From a virus, in IMG/VR virus record IMGVR_UViG_3300030331_000078, positions 1 to 31,820 of that record: a stretch of DNA of 31,820 bases, one strand, 5' to 3'. Of this stretch, positions 1 through 6,167 are shown piece after piece. Under the pieces are notes generated by a model. It made no database searches, had not been told where the DNA came from, and worked only from the letters and a program-made list of their open reading frames with translations. How positions within the stretch are numbered: position 1 is the stretch's first letter; the number at the start of each line of letters is the position of its first letter. The translations under genes and the position numbers were made by a program.

Positions 1-1143
1 GAGTTTAGAGGAATAATTGGTTATAATCATGCTAGTAATTATTTAAACTTTTTTACTAATGCTACAGAAAAACTCAGGCTCACATCTGATGGCAATGTTG
101 GTATTGGTACAAGCAGTCCTGATGCTCCAGTAACTATTCAACCAACTGCTCAAGGAGTTGGAACAAATGCAGTTCAAAATTGGATGTATTCTCTATCATC
201 TGGAAGTGAGTTTGATTTAAAGCTAAATCAAATTGTTTCATCTGGTCTTGTGAAGCACTCATTTACCCTAAGAAATAATGGTACGTCATATTCTGATAAC
301 CTTGTTCTTGATCGTGGCAATGTTGGTATTGGTACTAGTAGTCCGTCAAGCAAACTACATACAAAAGCTAATTCATCAGGTGGTACAGCACAATCACGAT
401 CAGCAATTATAATAGAAGATGATGATGGTAATGCAGATGCTTTACAATTTTTGAGTAGTGATAGTGGTTTTCAAAGTATATTTTTTGGAGATGCTTCTGA
501 CAATGATGTTGGAAGAATAGCATATAGTCATAGTGGTAATACTATGCGATTTAATGTAAATGGTTCAGAAGCCATGAGAATAGAAAATGATGGGCAATTA
601 AGTGTGGGTGGCACTGGTGGAGGTACTGCAACAATATATGTGTTAAGTTCAGATGCTGATGCTGTATCATTTTTTCAATCATCAAGTAATGACAGCTCTG
701 GTATTAAGGCATTACAAACAAGCATTAATCAAAACGCAGGTAATACTAATTGCCAACACCTAAGAGCAACAACGCAAAATATTGGAACATTTAGATTAGA
801 CGGAAATGGTGCATCAACATTTACATCTGATGAAAGATTAAAGAAAAATATTGAAACCACAAGAGATGGTTATTTAGAAGATTTGGCTAAATTAAGAGTA
901 GTAAAATATAATTGGCATTGCCACGATGAAGAAGATAAAAAAGAATTAGGTTTGATTGCACAAGAAGTGCAAAAAATATTTCCAAAGTTGGTTGTTGAAG
1001 ATGAACAAGAACTAAATGGAATTGAAAAACCTTTAGCTGTTAAACTTTCAGTTTTACCAATGATGCTTTTGAAAGCACTGCAAGAAGCAAACACTAAGAT
1101 TACAGCATTAGAAACAAGAATTAAAGCACTAGAAGGAGCATAA
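1..1143 (+). CDS. Tail fibre protein with C-terminal S74 chaperone (5' end missing)
   Basis: The reading frame is open from base 1 (first residues EFRGIIGYNHAS), so the gene begins left of the window and the ATG at 184 is internal. About 380 residues are visible. The body carries fibre-type repeats with the sequence GNVGIGTSSP, twice, each preceding a new beta-rich stretch. The end is an intramolecular chaperone of the endosialidase/peptidase S74 type: the autocleavage-type serine lies in TSDERLKKNI (Ser codon 826-828), followed by LGLIAQEVQKIFP and a C-terminal coiled coil (about 105 residues). In this family the chaperone trimerises the fibre and then cuts itself off before the conserved Ser. 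Inference: a receptor-binding fibre or tailspike of the virion. It is followed after 2 bases by the next gene, whose AGGAG ribosome site lies inside this gene's last codons. Confidence 0.85.
   Translation, partial: EFRGIIGYNHASNYLNFFTNATEKLRLTSDGNVGIGTSSPDAPVTIQPTAQGVGTNAVQNWMYSLSSGSEFDLKLNQIVSSGLVKHSFTLRNNGTSYSDNLVLDRGNVGIGTSSPSSKLHTKANSSGGTAQSRSAIIIEDDDGNADALQFLSSDSGFQSIFFGDASDNDVGRIAYSHSGNTMRFNVNGSEAMRIENDGQLSVGGTGGGTATIYVLSSDADAVSFFQSSSNDSSGIKALQTSINQNAGNTNCQHLRATTQNIGTFRLDGNGASTFTSDERLKKNIETTRDGYLEDLAKLRVVKYNWHCHDEEDKKELGLIAQEVQKIFPKLVVEDEQELNGIEKPLAVKLSVLPMMLLKALQEANTKITALETRIKALEGA
91..110 (+). repeat. 20-base exact repeat in fibre genes, copy 1
   Basis: The 20 bases here encode the GNVGIGT core and recur without change at 316-335 in the same gene and at 2129-2148 in the second fibre gene. 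The identity at nucleotide level, including third codon positions, suggests recent duplication or recombination between fibre genes. Confidence 0.8.
316..335 (+). repeat. 20-base exact repeat in fibre genes, copy 2
   Basis: Second identical copy of the sequence at 91-110, in the same reading frame, again encoding GNVGIGT and followed by a Ser-Ser-Pro turn. Confidence 0.8.
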
Positions 1144-1145
1144 AA

Positions 1146-1454
1146 ATGGTAACATGGACAATATCTAATATGGATAGACAAATAAAACTTGATGGCAAAG
1201 ATGATGTAGTAACAACTATACATTGGAGAGCAAGTGACACAGATAGTGATGGCAATACTGGCTCATCATATGGCTCTGTAGGTGTAACACTAGGTAAAGA
1301 ATTTATAGCATACAAAGATATCAAAGAAGCAAATGCCATACAATGGGCGAAAGATGCTTTGGGTGCAGATGAGGTCAAGAGCATTGAAGATAACATTGCT
1401 AGTCAGATAGCAGAACAGAAAACACCAACTACAGCAAGTGGAGTATCTTGGTAA
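1146..1454 (+). CDS. Conserved small phage protein next to tail fibres, function unknown
   Basis: A 102-residue soluble protein starting with MVTWTISNMDRQIKLDG. It resembles a small family that recurs beside tail-fibre genes of marine phages (my recollection is DUF7936), with a beta-rich N-terminal half (VVTTIHWRASDTD) and a C-terminal helical part (KEANAIQWAKDALG). There is no signal peptide, membrane segment or catalytic motif. An AGGAG site lies just before the ATG. Its stop overlaps the start of the second fibre gene in a TAATG, so the two are probably translationally coupled. Inference: a fibre assembly factor or small tail component; a direct function cannot be read from the sequence. 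Confidence 0.7.
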   Translation: MVTWTISNMDRQIKLDGKDDVVTTIHWRASDTDSDGNTGSSYGSVGVTLGKEFIAYKDIKEANAIQWAKDALGADEVKSIEDNIASQIAEQKTPTTASGVSW

Positions 1455-2920
1455 TGACAAGAGCAAGTGATTTAGCGAGACTGATAGGAGCAGGTGCTAC
1501 CATAAATGATGGTACGACTATAACTACTGCTGATAATACAGAACAGTTAAGTTTGGTATCTACTGATGCAGATGCAAGTGTAGGACCAGTTTTAAGGATG
1601 GATAGACAGTCTACAAGTGCAGCAGATGGTGACTTATTAGGCAAGGTAAACTTTGTTGGTCATAATGATGCAGGTACACCAGAAGATATATCGTATGCGA
1701 GTATAACAGGAATAATAAACGATGCTTCTGATGGAACAGAAGATGGAAAAATGGCTATAAATACTATTGTTGCAGGCACAGAAAAATCAAGAATATTTAT
1801 AGATGCAGGTGAAACAGTATTTAATGAAGAAAGTGCAGACCTAGACTTTCGTGTTGAATCAAATGACAATGCTAATATGTTGTTTGTAGATGCTGGTAAC
1901 AATATGGTAGGTATAGGCACAAATGCACCACACGATTTATTTTCGGTCAAAGGAACAAGTGGAGCAAGTACTGATATTAACTTTTCAGGTGGTGATGATA
2001 CTAATGACATAAGATTGTTTTTTGGTGGTGACAGTAGTCCTTTTAATGGTCAAATTATTTATGAGCCAAGCAATAATGCTTTTAAATTTTCAACATCAGG
2101 CACAGAAAAAATGCGAATAGACACCAGTGGCAATGTTGGTATTGGTACTACAAGCATGACAACTGGTCTTGAATTACACGGAGCTACTGCTAATGCGTGT
2201 ACAGTTAAGTTAAGAGATACTGGTTCTTATTCATCAGAAACTGGTCCAATAATAGCTTTTCAAGGCAGAGATAATAGTGAGGGTTTTACTAACTTTGCTC
2301 AAATTAGTGGCATATCAAATTCAAGTGACAATGGTATGTTAAAATTTGAAACTAGAACTGGTGGCTCTTTATTTGAAAGGGTACTGATACGAAATAATGG
2401 AAGAATACAAACCTTTAATTGTACAAATTCTAATGGTTCGTTAAATTTAGTTGGGGAAGGTGGTAGTAGTAATAGAGCAGTTTCTTTTCAACACACAACA
2501 AATGGCTCAGAAGTAGGTTTTATCCAAACTAGTTCATCTGCTACAAATTATGACACTTCTAGTGATTACAGACTAAAAGAAAATTTAGATTATGACTTTG
2601 ATGCGACAAGTAGATTAAAACAACTCAAACCAGTTAGATTCAACTTTAAAATAGATAAAGATAATACAGTAGATGGTTTTCTCGCACATGAAGTTTCAAG
2701 CATAGTTCCAAATGCAATAAGTGGCGAAAAAGATGGAGTTCAAGTTTGGGAAAAAGATGATGATATACCTGATGGTGTTTCTGTAGGTGACAACAAATTA
2801 GACGAAGATGGAAACACTATTCCAATCTATCAAGGTATAGACCAAAGCAAACTTGTGCCTTTACTAGTAAAAACCATACAAGAATTAGAAGCAAGAATTA
2901 CAGCACTAGAAAGCAAGTAA
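1454..2920 (+). CDS. Second tail fibre protein with C-terminal S74 chaperone
   Basis: The protein has 488 residues from the ATG in the TAATG overlap, with GGAG 10 bases upstream; an in-frame TTG at 1448 would add two residues but is less attractive. The N-terminus MTRASDLARLIGAGAT is of a type common at the start of phage fibres. The central part is repetitive beta sequence with MVGIGTNAP and GNVGIGTTSM motifs. The C-terminus is an S74 intramolecular chaperone beginning at Ser370 in TSSDYRLKENL, followed by VDGFLAHEVSSIVP and a terminal coiled coil (LVKTIQELEARITALES). The chaperone region is longer than that of the first fibre because of an acidic insert (VWEKDDDIPDGVSVGDNK). Together with the upstream gene this gives two different self-processing fibres. 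Inference: it assembles as a trimer and binds the host surface. Confidence 0.85.
   Translation: MTRASDLARLIGAGATINDGTTITTADNTEQLSLVSTDADASVGPVLRMDRQSTSAADGDLLGKVNFVGHNDAGTPEDISYASITGIINDASDGTEDGKMAINTIVAGTEKSRIFIDAGETVFNEESADLDFRVESNDNANMLFVDAGNNMVGIGTNAPHDLFSVKGTSGASTDINFSGGDDTNDIRLFFGGDSSPFNGQIIYEPSNNAFKFSTSGTEKMRIDTSGNVGIGTTSMTTGLELHGATANACTVKLRDTGSYSSETGPIIAFQGRDNSEGFTNFAQISGISNSSDNGMLKFETRTGGSLFERVLIRNNGRIQTFNCTNSNGSLNLVGEGGSSNRAVSFQHTTNGSEVGFIQTSSSATNYDTSSDYRLKENLDYDFDATSRLKQLKPVRFNFKIDKDNTVDGFLAHEVSSIVPNAISGEKDGVQVWEKDDDIPDGVSVGDNKLDEDGNTIPIYQGIDQSKLVPLLVKTIQELEARITALESK
2129..2148 (+). repeat. 20-base exact repeat in fibre genes, copy 3
   Basis: Third identical copy of the repeat also found at 91-110 and 316-335, here in the second fibre gene and again in frame, encoding GNVGIGT. 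Confidence 0.8.
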
Positions 2921-2921
2921 C

Positions 2922-3131
2922 ATGGAAAAATCAAATATAATACATATAAACGACAAGAAGTATGACGCTAGTAATCTTACGAAAGAGCAGGGTTATTGTA
3001 TAGAACAGATACAAGAATGTCAGACAGAAGCACACAAGTTAAAAAAACAATTAGATAGAGTAACTATTTCTCAGAATGTTTACACCAACAATCTTATACA
3101 GCTTTTGAAAGATAAAGAGGTAAAGGAGTGA
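2922..3131 (+). CDS. Small helical phage protein (DUF6447-like)
   Basis: A 69-residue protein. The N-terminus IIHINDKKYDASNLTKEQ matches the pattern of a small family I recall as DUF6447 (short beta hairpin IxxxGKxYD followed by a helix). The rest is one long polar helix, likely coiled coil, with two Cys. The family is found near tail and lysis genes of marine phages and has no known function. The gene begins one base after the second fibre's stop and its last codons carry the AAAGGAG preceding the next small gene, so it is part of the same late operon. No membrane segment or catalytic residues are visible. Confidence 0.6.
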   Translation: MEKSNIIHINDKKYDASNLTKEQGYCIEQIQECQTEAHKLKKQLDRVTISQNVYTNNLIQLLKDKEVKE

Positions 3132-3286
3132 AGGTATCAGACGTGAAGGCACAAATAGACACACACGAAGCTGTTTGTGCAGAAAGATGGAAAGAAACTA
3201 TATTAAGAATAAAACGTATCGAACATATAATGATAGGTACTGCAGGAACAACAATTATCCTATTAGTGGGGTTATTAGTAAGGTGA
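3128..3286 (+). CDS. 52-residue single-helix membrane protein, XhlA/holin-like
   Basis: A short gene starting at GTG 3128 (or GTG 3143, giving 47 residues). The first GTG overlaps its own GGAG, while the second has AAGG 8 bases upstream, so the exact start is uncertain. The N-terminal half is a charged helix (THEAVCAERWKETILRIKRI). The C-terminal half is one hydrophobic segment (IMIGTAGTTIILLVGLLV) that ends in a single Arg. A charged helix before one C-terminal membrane span is the layout of haemolysin XhlA-type and other small phage lysis-associated proteins. It lies 6 bases before another membrane protein gene and 1.3 kb before the holin. Inference: accessory lysis or membrane protein; it could equally be a small envelope-anchored virion factor. 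Confidence 0.65.
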   Translation: MKVSDVKAQIDTHEAVCAERWKETILRIKRIEHIMIGTAGTTIILLVGLLVR

Positions 3287-3292
3287 GTATAT

Positions 3293-4045
3293 ATGGACCC
3301 TGTAACAATATCATTAGCTATGGGCGTAGCGTCAAAAGCATTTGATGCAATAAAAAAAGGATTTTCGGTAGGGCGTGACATAGAACAAATGTCTGGTGAT
3401 ATCGGACGCTGGATGGGAGCTGTATCTGATGTTGACAACGCTGAGAAACAAGCAAAGAATCCTCCCCTTTTCGGTAAATTGTTTAAAGCTGGGTCTATTG
3501 AAGAGGCAGCTCTCTCTGCTTATGCAGCTAAAAAGAAACTTGAGGAGCAAAGATACGAACTCAAGATGTTTCTAAATATGACCTATGGGCCACAGGCTTA
3601 TGACGATCTATTAAAGATGGAAGGTCAAATACGAAAAGAACGACAGCAAACAATTTACAAACAACAACAGTTACGAAGACAAATAGGTGAGGCTATCACT
3701 TGGTTGATTGTTGTGGGTATTATAGGTGGTTTTTGCGTGTTGATTGCAGGTATATGGATAAAAAAAGCAAAAGCATACGAGTACAAACCTAAAGATTATT
3801 CTAGGCAACAAAAAGAATGGCGTAATCCAAACCTAAAAAAGTACACAACCTGTAGACTTAAAAAAAGAATTACGTCAAGATACACAGACAAAAGAGCTTG
3901 TATCTATGAGGGAGGAAATAGAACTTTTACAATGTTGATTGAAACATGGTGTCCTAAGAAATACAAATGTGTGTATGATCCAAACGGCACTGAACCAGAC
4001 ATAGATAAAGTTATGGAAAGTCTTAGAAGTATAGGTAAAAAATAA
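3293..4045 (+). CDS. Membrane protein with Cys-rich C-terminal domain, unknown function
   Basis: The protein has 250 residues. Residues 1-30 are a mildly hydrophobic helix, and 70-130 a basic, Gln-rich helical region that may form a coiled coil. Residues about 136-156 (ITWLIVVGIIGGFCVLIAGIW) form one clear membrane segment. The region after it is basic and contains four cysteines in TTCRLKKR, KRACIYEGG and WCPKKYKCVYD, a pattern suitable for two disulfides if exposed to the periplasm. I do not recognise a named family. The gene sits in the membrane/lysis block, with its stop overlapping the next start (TAATG). Inference: an inner-membrane protein with one folded disulfide domain, perhaps a lysis or superinfection-related protein; a virion role is also possible. 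Confidence 0.6.
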   Translation: MDPVTISLAMGVASKAFDAIKKGFSVGRDIEQMSGDIGRWMGAVSDVDNAEKQAKNPPLFGKLFKAGSIEEAALSAYAAKKKLEEQRYELKMFLNMTYGPQAYDDLLKMEGQIRKERQQTIYKQQQLRRQIGEAITWLIVVGIIGGFCVLIAGIWIKKAKAYEYKPKDYSRQQKEWRNPNLKKYTTCRLKKRITSRYTDKRACIYEGGNRTFTMLIETWCPKKYKCVYDPNGTEPDIDKVMESLRSIGKK

Positions 4046-4359
4046 TGGCAGCAAAAAAATTACAAGTGAAAAGCAAATACAATGAATATGATTTAGATGG
4101 TGATGGCATAGTTTCTGATGAAGAACTTGCTAATATGAAAGAAATAAAAGAAACAGAAACCGCTCTTCGCAAGAATCTTGCACAACTACGTATGGCTAGA
4201 TACACACTAATAGCTATGGGTGCGTTTACTTTAGCTATGTTTTTTGTTGATGTAGAACGTGTCAAAGCGTTAGCTGATATAAGTAATTTGTTTTATTTAT
4301 CAGGAGCTGGTATAGTGGGAGCATATATGGGAACAACCGCTTGGATGAATAAAAAATGA
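4045..4359 (+). CDS. EF-hand membrane protein with two transmembrane segments
   Basis: A 104-residue protein. Residues 16-27 form a canonical EF-hand loop (DLDGDGIVSDEE) with Asp at positions 1, 3 and 5, Gly at 6 and Glu at 12, so calcium binding is well supported by sequence. A charged helix follows, then two hydrophobic segments at about 53-70 (YTLIAMGAFTLAMFFV) and 79-100 (ISNLFYLSGAGIVGAYMG), and a short basic tail (NKK). A single EF-hand before two membrane spans is unusual for a phage protein of this size. It lies between a one-span membrane protein and the holin, overlapping both neighbours by a few bases. Inference: a class II-holin-like or calcium-sensing accessory lysis protein. The topology cannot be fixed from sequence alone. 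Confidence 0.65.
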   Translation: MAAKKLQVKSKYNEYDLDGDGIVSDEELANMKEIKETETALRKNLAQLRMARYTLIAMGAFTLAMFFVDVERVKALADISNLFYLSGAGIVGAYMGTTAWMNKK

Positions 4360-4556
4360 CAGCATTTATGTTAGCATGTTATATGAACGGTGTAGCTCAA
4401 GGGGCGATATATTTTAGATCGGTTAACGATTGTACGCATTATACTAAGTATTTAAGTGAACAAACATATGATAGTGCCACTGGTGACAAAGTAATATATC
4501 AGTGTATATGTAAAGTTGTACCACAAATAGATGAAAAGAAAGTGAGGGTGTATTAA
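4356..4556 (+). CDS. Small conserved phage protein, unknown function
   Basis: A 66-residue protein beginning MTAFMLACYMNGVAQG and continuing IYFRSVNDCTHYTKYLSEQ. It has four Cys (residues 8, 26, 50 and 52; the last two in QCICKVV) and ends KKVRVY. The mildly hydrophobic N-terminus is interrupted and too weak for a confident membrane call; it could be a signal-like segment placing the cysteines in the periplasm. I know similar short proteins from the lysis regions of marine phages but no function. It overlaps the upstream gene (ATGA) and the holin start (TAATG), so it belongs to the lysis block and is probably coupled to holin translation. Confidence 0.6.
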   Translation: MTAFMLACYMNGVAQGAIYFRSVNDCTHYTKYLSEQTYDSATGDKVIYQCICKVVPQIDEKKVRVY

Positions 4557-4951
4557 TGTTACAAGCACTCATAGGCCCTGTTACAGGGTTATTAGACAAG
4601 TTTATACCAGACGCAGATCAGAAGGCGAAGCTCGCTCACGAGATAGCCACTATGTCTGAAAAACATGCTCAGGAGGCACTGCTTGCTCAATTAGAAATCA
4701 ACAAAGCAGAAGCTGCAAGTGGCTCTATATTCAAGGGCGGCTGGCGACCAGCCGTTGGATGGGTCTGTGCGATTGCTTTTGCCTATCATTTTATCGTAAA
4801 AGATTTAATTATATTTGGTGCAAGTTTTGCTGGTGCAGAACTACCAGAACTGCCTGAATTTGATATGGGCACACTTTTAACTGTTCTTGGTGGCATGCTA
4901 GGAATCGGAACGCTCAGAACATATGAAAAACAGAAAGGATTAACTAAATGA
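4556..4951 (+). CDS. Holin, GTA-type 3TM family
   Basis: The 131-residue protein matches the layout of the Holin_3TM family (PF11351, first described in gene transfer agents). An N-terminal amphipathic part (MLQALIGPVTGLLDKFIPD) is followed by a long helix with QLEINKAEAASGSIFKGGWR. Then come the conserved GWRPAVGWVCAIAFAYHFIV membrane segment, a second hydrophobic patch around IIFGASFAG, a Pro/Asp linker (ELPEFDMG), and a last membrane segment with LTVLGGMLGIGTLRTYEK. The family forms lesions in the inner membrane that release the endolysin. The gene lies about 750 bases before the lysozyme, which lacks a signal sequence and therefore needs such a hole. It ends in an ATGA overlap with the first basic mini-gene. 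Confidence 0.88.
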   Translation: MLQALIGPVTGLLDKFIPDADQKAKLAHEIATMSEKHAQEALLAQLEINKAEAASGSIFKGGWRPAVGWVCAIAFAYHFIVKDLIIFGASFAGAELPELPEFDMGTLLTVLGGMLGIGTLRTYEKQKGLTK

Positions 4952-5067
4952 AAAGAAAAATTAAAAAAGTTATAAAAGGATTAAAAAAAGCATCTGGATT
5001 ACATGCAAAACAAGCTAAAACGTTAACCAGTGTTTTAAAAAATGGTAAGAAAAAGAGGTTAAAATGA
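4948..5067 (+). CDS. 39-residue strongly cationic peptide
   Basis: A very short gene opening in the ATGA overlap of the holin stop. The product starts MKRKIKKVIKGLKKASGLH and ends KKKRLK. Lys and Arg make up about 40 percent and there are no acidic residues, with hydrophobic residues (I, V, I, L) spaced as in an amphipathic helix. This composition is like that of cationic membrane-active peptides and also like short DNA- or RNA-binding tails. Its place directly after the holin and before the endolysin, on both sides tightly coupled, favours a lysis role. I know no named family. The alternative is DNA condensation in the virion. Confidence 0.6.
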   Translation: MKRKIKKVIKGLKKASGLHAKQAKTLTSVLKNGKKKRLK

Positions 5068-5210
5068 GTTTATACAGAAACATACAAGCAAAAAGAAAAA
5101 GAATAAAAGCTGGTAGCGGAGAGAAGATGCGTAAACCAGGCACAAAGGGTGCACCCACAAAGAGAAACTTTGCAAGAGCAAAGCAAACGGTGAAGAAAAA
5201 GAAGGTATAA
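5064..5210 (+). CDS. 48-residue basic protein (DUF6321-like)
   Basis: Starts in an ATGA overlap with the previous mini-gene. The sequence SLYRNIQAKRKRIKAGSG followed by EKMRKPGTKGAPT is highly characteristic of a short family found in cyanophages and other aquatic phages and some bacteria, which I recall as DUF6321. The product is rich in Lys/Arg with only one acidic residue, and the Gly-Ser-Gly/Gly-Ala-Pro turns suggest an extended nucleic-acid-binding peptide rather than a globular enzyme. Function is unknown. It is the second of four consecutive basic mini-genes between holin and lysozyme, and its TAATG overlap couples it to the third. Confidence 0.65.
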   Translation: MSLYRNIQAKRKRIKAGSGEKMRKPGTKGAPTKRNFARAKQTVKKKKV

Positions 5211-5347
5211 TGGTAGCAAAAGTAGCCACTATAAAGAAAAAATTAAAATCAGGTAAAAAACTAGGTTTTAGTGAGAGAGCTAGAGCTGTCAATAAAGGAT
5301 TAATACCAAGCAAGGCAAAGAAAAATGGCAAAAAAAAGAGATCCTAA
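5210..5347 (+). CDS. 45-residue basic protein, unknown
   Basis: Starts within the TAATG shared with the upstream stop. The product MVAKVATIKKKLKSGKKLG runs on to a Lys-rich C-terminus (KAKKNGKKKRS), again almost without acidic residues. No family is recognised. The segment FSERARAVNKGLIPSKAK may fold as a short helix-turn. Its last 23 bases overlap the start of the next gene, in another frame, across a run of eight A residues. Same block and probably same expression as its basic neighbours. Confidence 0.55.
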   Translation: MVAKVATIKKKLKSGKKLGFSERARAVNKGLIPSKAKKNGKKKRS

Positions 5348-5612
5348 AGTAGGGACAGGTAAAAAACCAAAGGGTTCTGGGAGACGACTATACACAGATG
5401 AGAATCCAAAAGACACCGTTGGTATCAAGTTCGCTACAGAAGCAGACGCAAGAGCTACGGTTGCAAAAGTTAAGAGAGTCAGTAAACCTTTTGCGAGAAA
5501 GATACAGATACTTACAGTCGGTGAACAGAGAGCAAAAGTGATGGGTAAGAATAAAGTGGCTAGTATATTTAAAAGAGGTAAAGAAGCCATAAGAAAGGCT
5601 AGAAAAAAATGA
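5325..5612 (+). CDS. Basic conserved protein (DUF5872-like)
   Basis: A 95-residue protein with the hallmark N-terminus DPKVGTGKKPKGSGRRLYTD followed by ENPKDTV, which I recognise as the DUF5872-type family seen in aquatic phages, giant viruses and some bacteria. The second half is helical and basic (AKVKRVSKPFARKIQIL, RGKEAIRKARKK). The function is unknown. The net charge and its Gly-Ser-Gly-Arg-Arg loop suggest nucleic-acid binding. An AAGG lies 9 bases before the ATG, which itself lies inside the preceding gene. The stop shares bases with the next start (ATGATG). Confidence 0.7.
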   Translation: MAKKRDPKVGTGKKPKGSGRRLYTDENPKDTVGIKFATEADARATVAKVKRVSKPFARKIQILTVGEQRAKVMGKNKVASIFKRGKEAIRKARKK

Positions 5613-5722
5613 TGTGGACTTGGTTGCGATTAGCTAAACTTTTTAATAAGATCGGTAATTATTTTTACTATAAACACGTACAATCTTTAAGGCAAAAGCA
5701 GGTAAAAGATGGACTTAGATAA
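5609..5722 (+). CDS. 37-residue Trp/Tyr-rich peptide
   Basis: A short gene with ATG at 5609 (or 5612). The product MMWTWLRLAKLFNKIGNYFY continues YKHVQSLRQKQ. It is an aromatic, amphipathic helix with basic residues on one face and no clear full-length membrane span. Similar peptides with the pattern G(N/D)YF(Y/W)YKH are familiar to me from marine phage genomes, without function. It overlaps the basic gene upstream and, by 14 bases, the lysozyme start. Inference: a membrane-interface lysis accessory peptide. Confidence 0.5.
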   Translation: MMWTWLRLAKLFNKIGNYFYYKHVQSLRQKQVKDGLR

Positions 5723-6167
5723 ATTACAAGAAGAATTAGCAGAAGATGAAGGGTGTAAATATGAAATTTATTTAGACCACCTTGGCTATAAGACGTTTGG
5801 AATTGGGCACTTGTGTAAAGCTACAGATCCAGAAAATGATATGGATGTAGGAACAGAAGTATCTAAAGAGAGAGTCGATGAGTGTTTTAAAGCCGACATA
5901 GAAATAACTATAGAGGACTGTAATATTTTATACAGTAATTTCAATGACATACCAGAAGAAGCTCAACTAATACTAGCAAATATGATGTTTAATCTTGGTC
6001 GTCCTCGTTTAAGTAAATTTTTAAAGTTAAAAGCAGCTGTGGATGATGAAGATTGGATGGAAGCATCTGTGCAAATGATGGACTCGAAATGGGCAAAACA
6101 AGTGCCTAATCGTGCAAAAAGGCTTTGTGAAAGAATGGAGAAGTTATCTTGGCTATTCAAGCAGTAA
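5709..6167 (+). CDS. Endolysin, T4-type lysozyme (GH24)
   Basis: The 152-residue protein has the catalytic triad of T4 lysozyme with identical spacing: Glu14 (in AEDEGC), Asp23 and Thr29 (in YLDHLGYKTFGIGH). The later NMMFNLGRPRLSKF, WMEASVQMMDSKWAKQVPNR and AKRLCERME align in order with the T4 enzyme's NMVFQMG, WDEAAV and NRAKR regions. It hydrolyses the MurNAc-GlcNAc bond of peptidoglycan. The length is close to T4 lysozyme (164). There is no signal peptide or SAR segment, so it should stay in the cytoplasm until the holin upstream opens the membrane. The next gene's ribosome site (GGAG at 6137) and TTG start lie inside its 3' end. Confidence 0.9.
   Translation: MDLDKLQEELAEDEGCKYEIYLDHLGYKTFGIGHLCKATDPENDMDVGTEVSKERVDECFKADIEITIEDCNILYSNFNDIPEEAQLILANMMFNLGRPRLSKFLKLKAAVDDEDWMEASVQMMDSKWAKQVPNRAKRLCERMEKLSWLFKQ

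Noticed and set aside
184-186. ATG 184 as the start of the first fibre gene
   Set aside because: The frame is open back to base 1 and the upstream residues contain the same GNVGIGTSSP fibre motif, so the start lies outside the window.
5325-5347. Programmed frameshift at the run of eight A residues in the overlap of two basic genes
   Set aside because: The A AAA AAG heptamer would give a -1 shift, which reaches a stop within a few codons; joining the DUF5872-like gene would need +1. The downstream gene also has its own ATG with an AAGG site.
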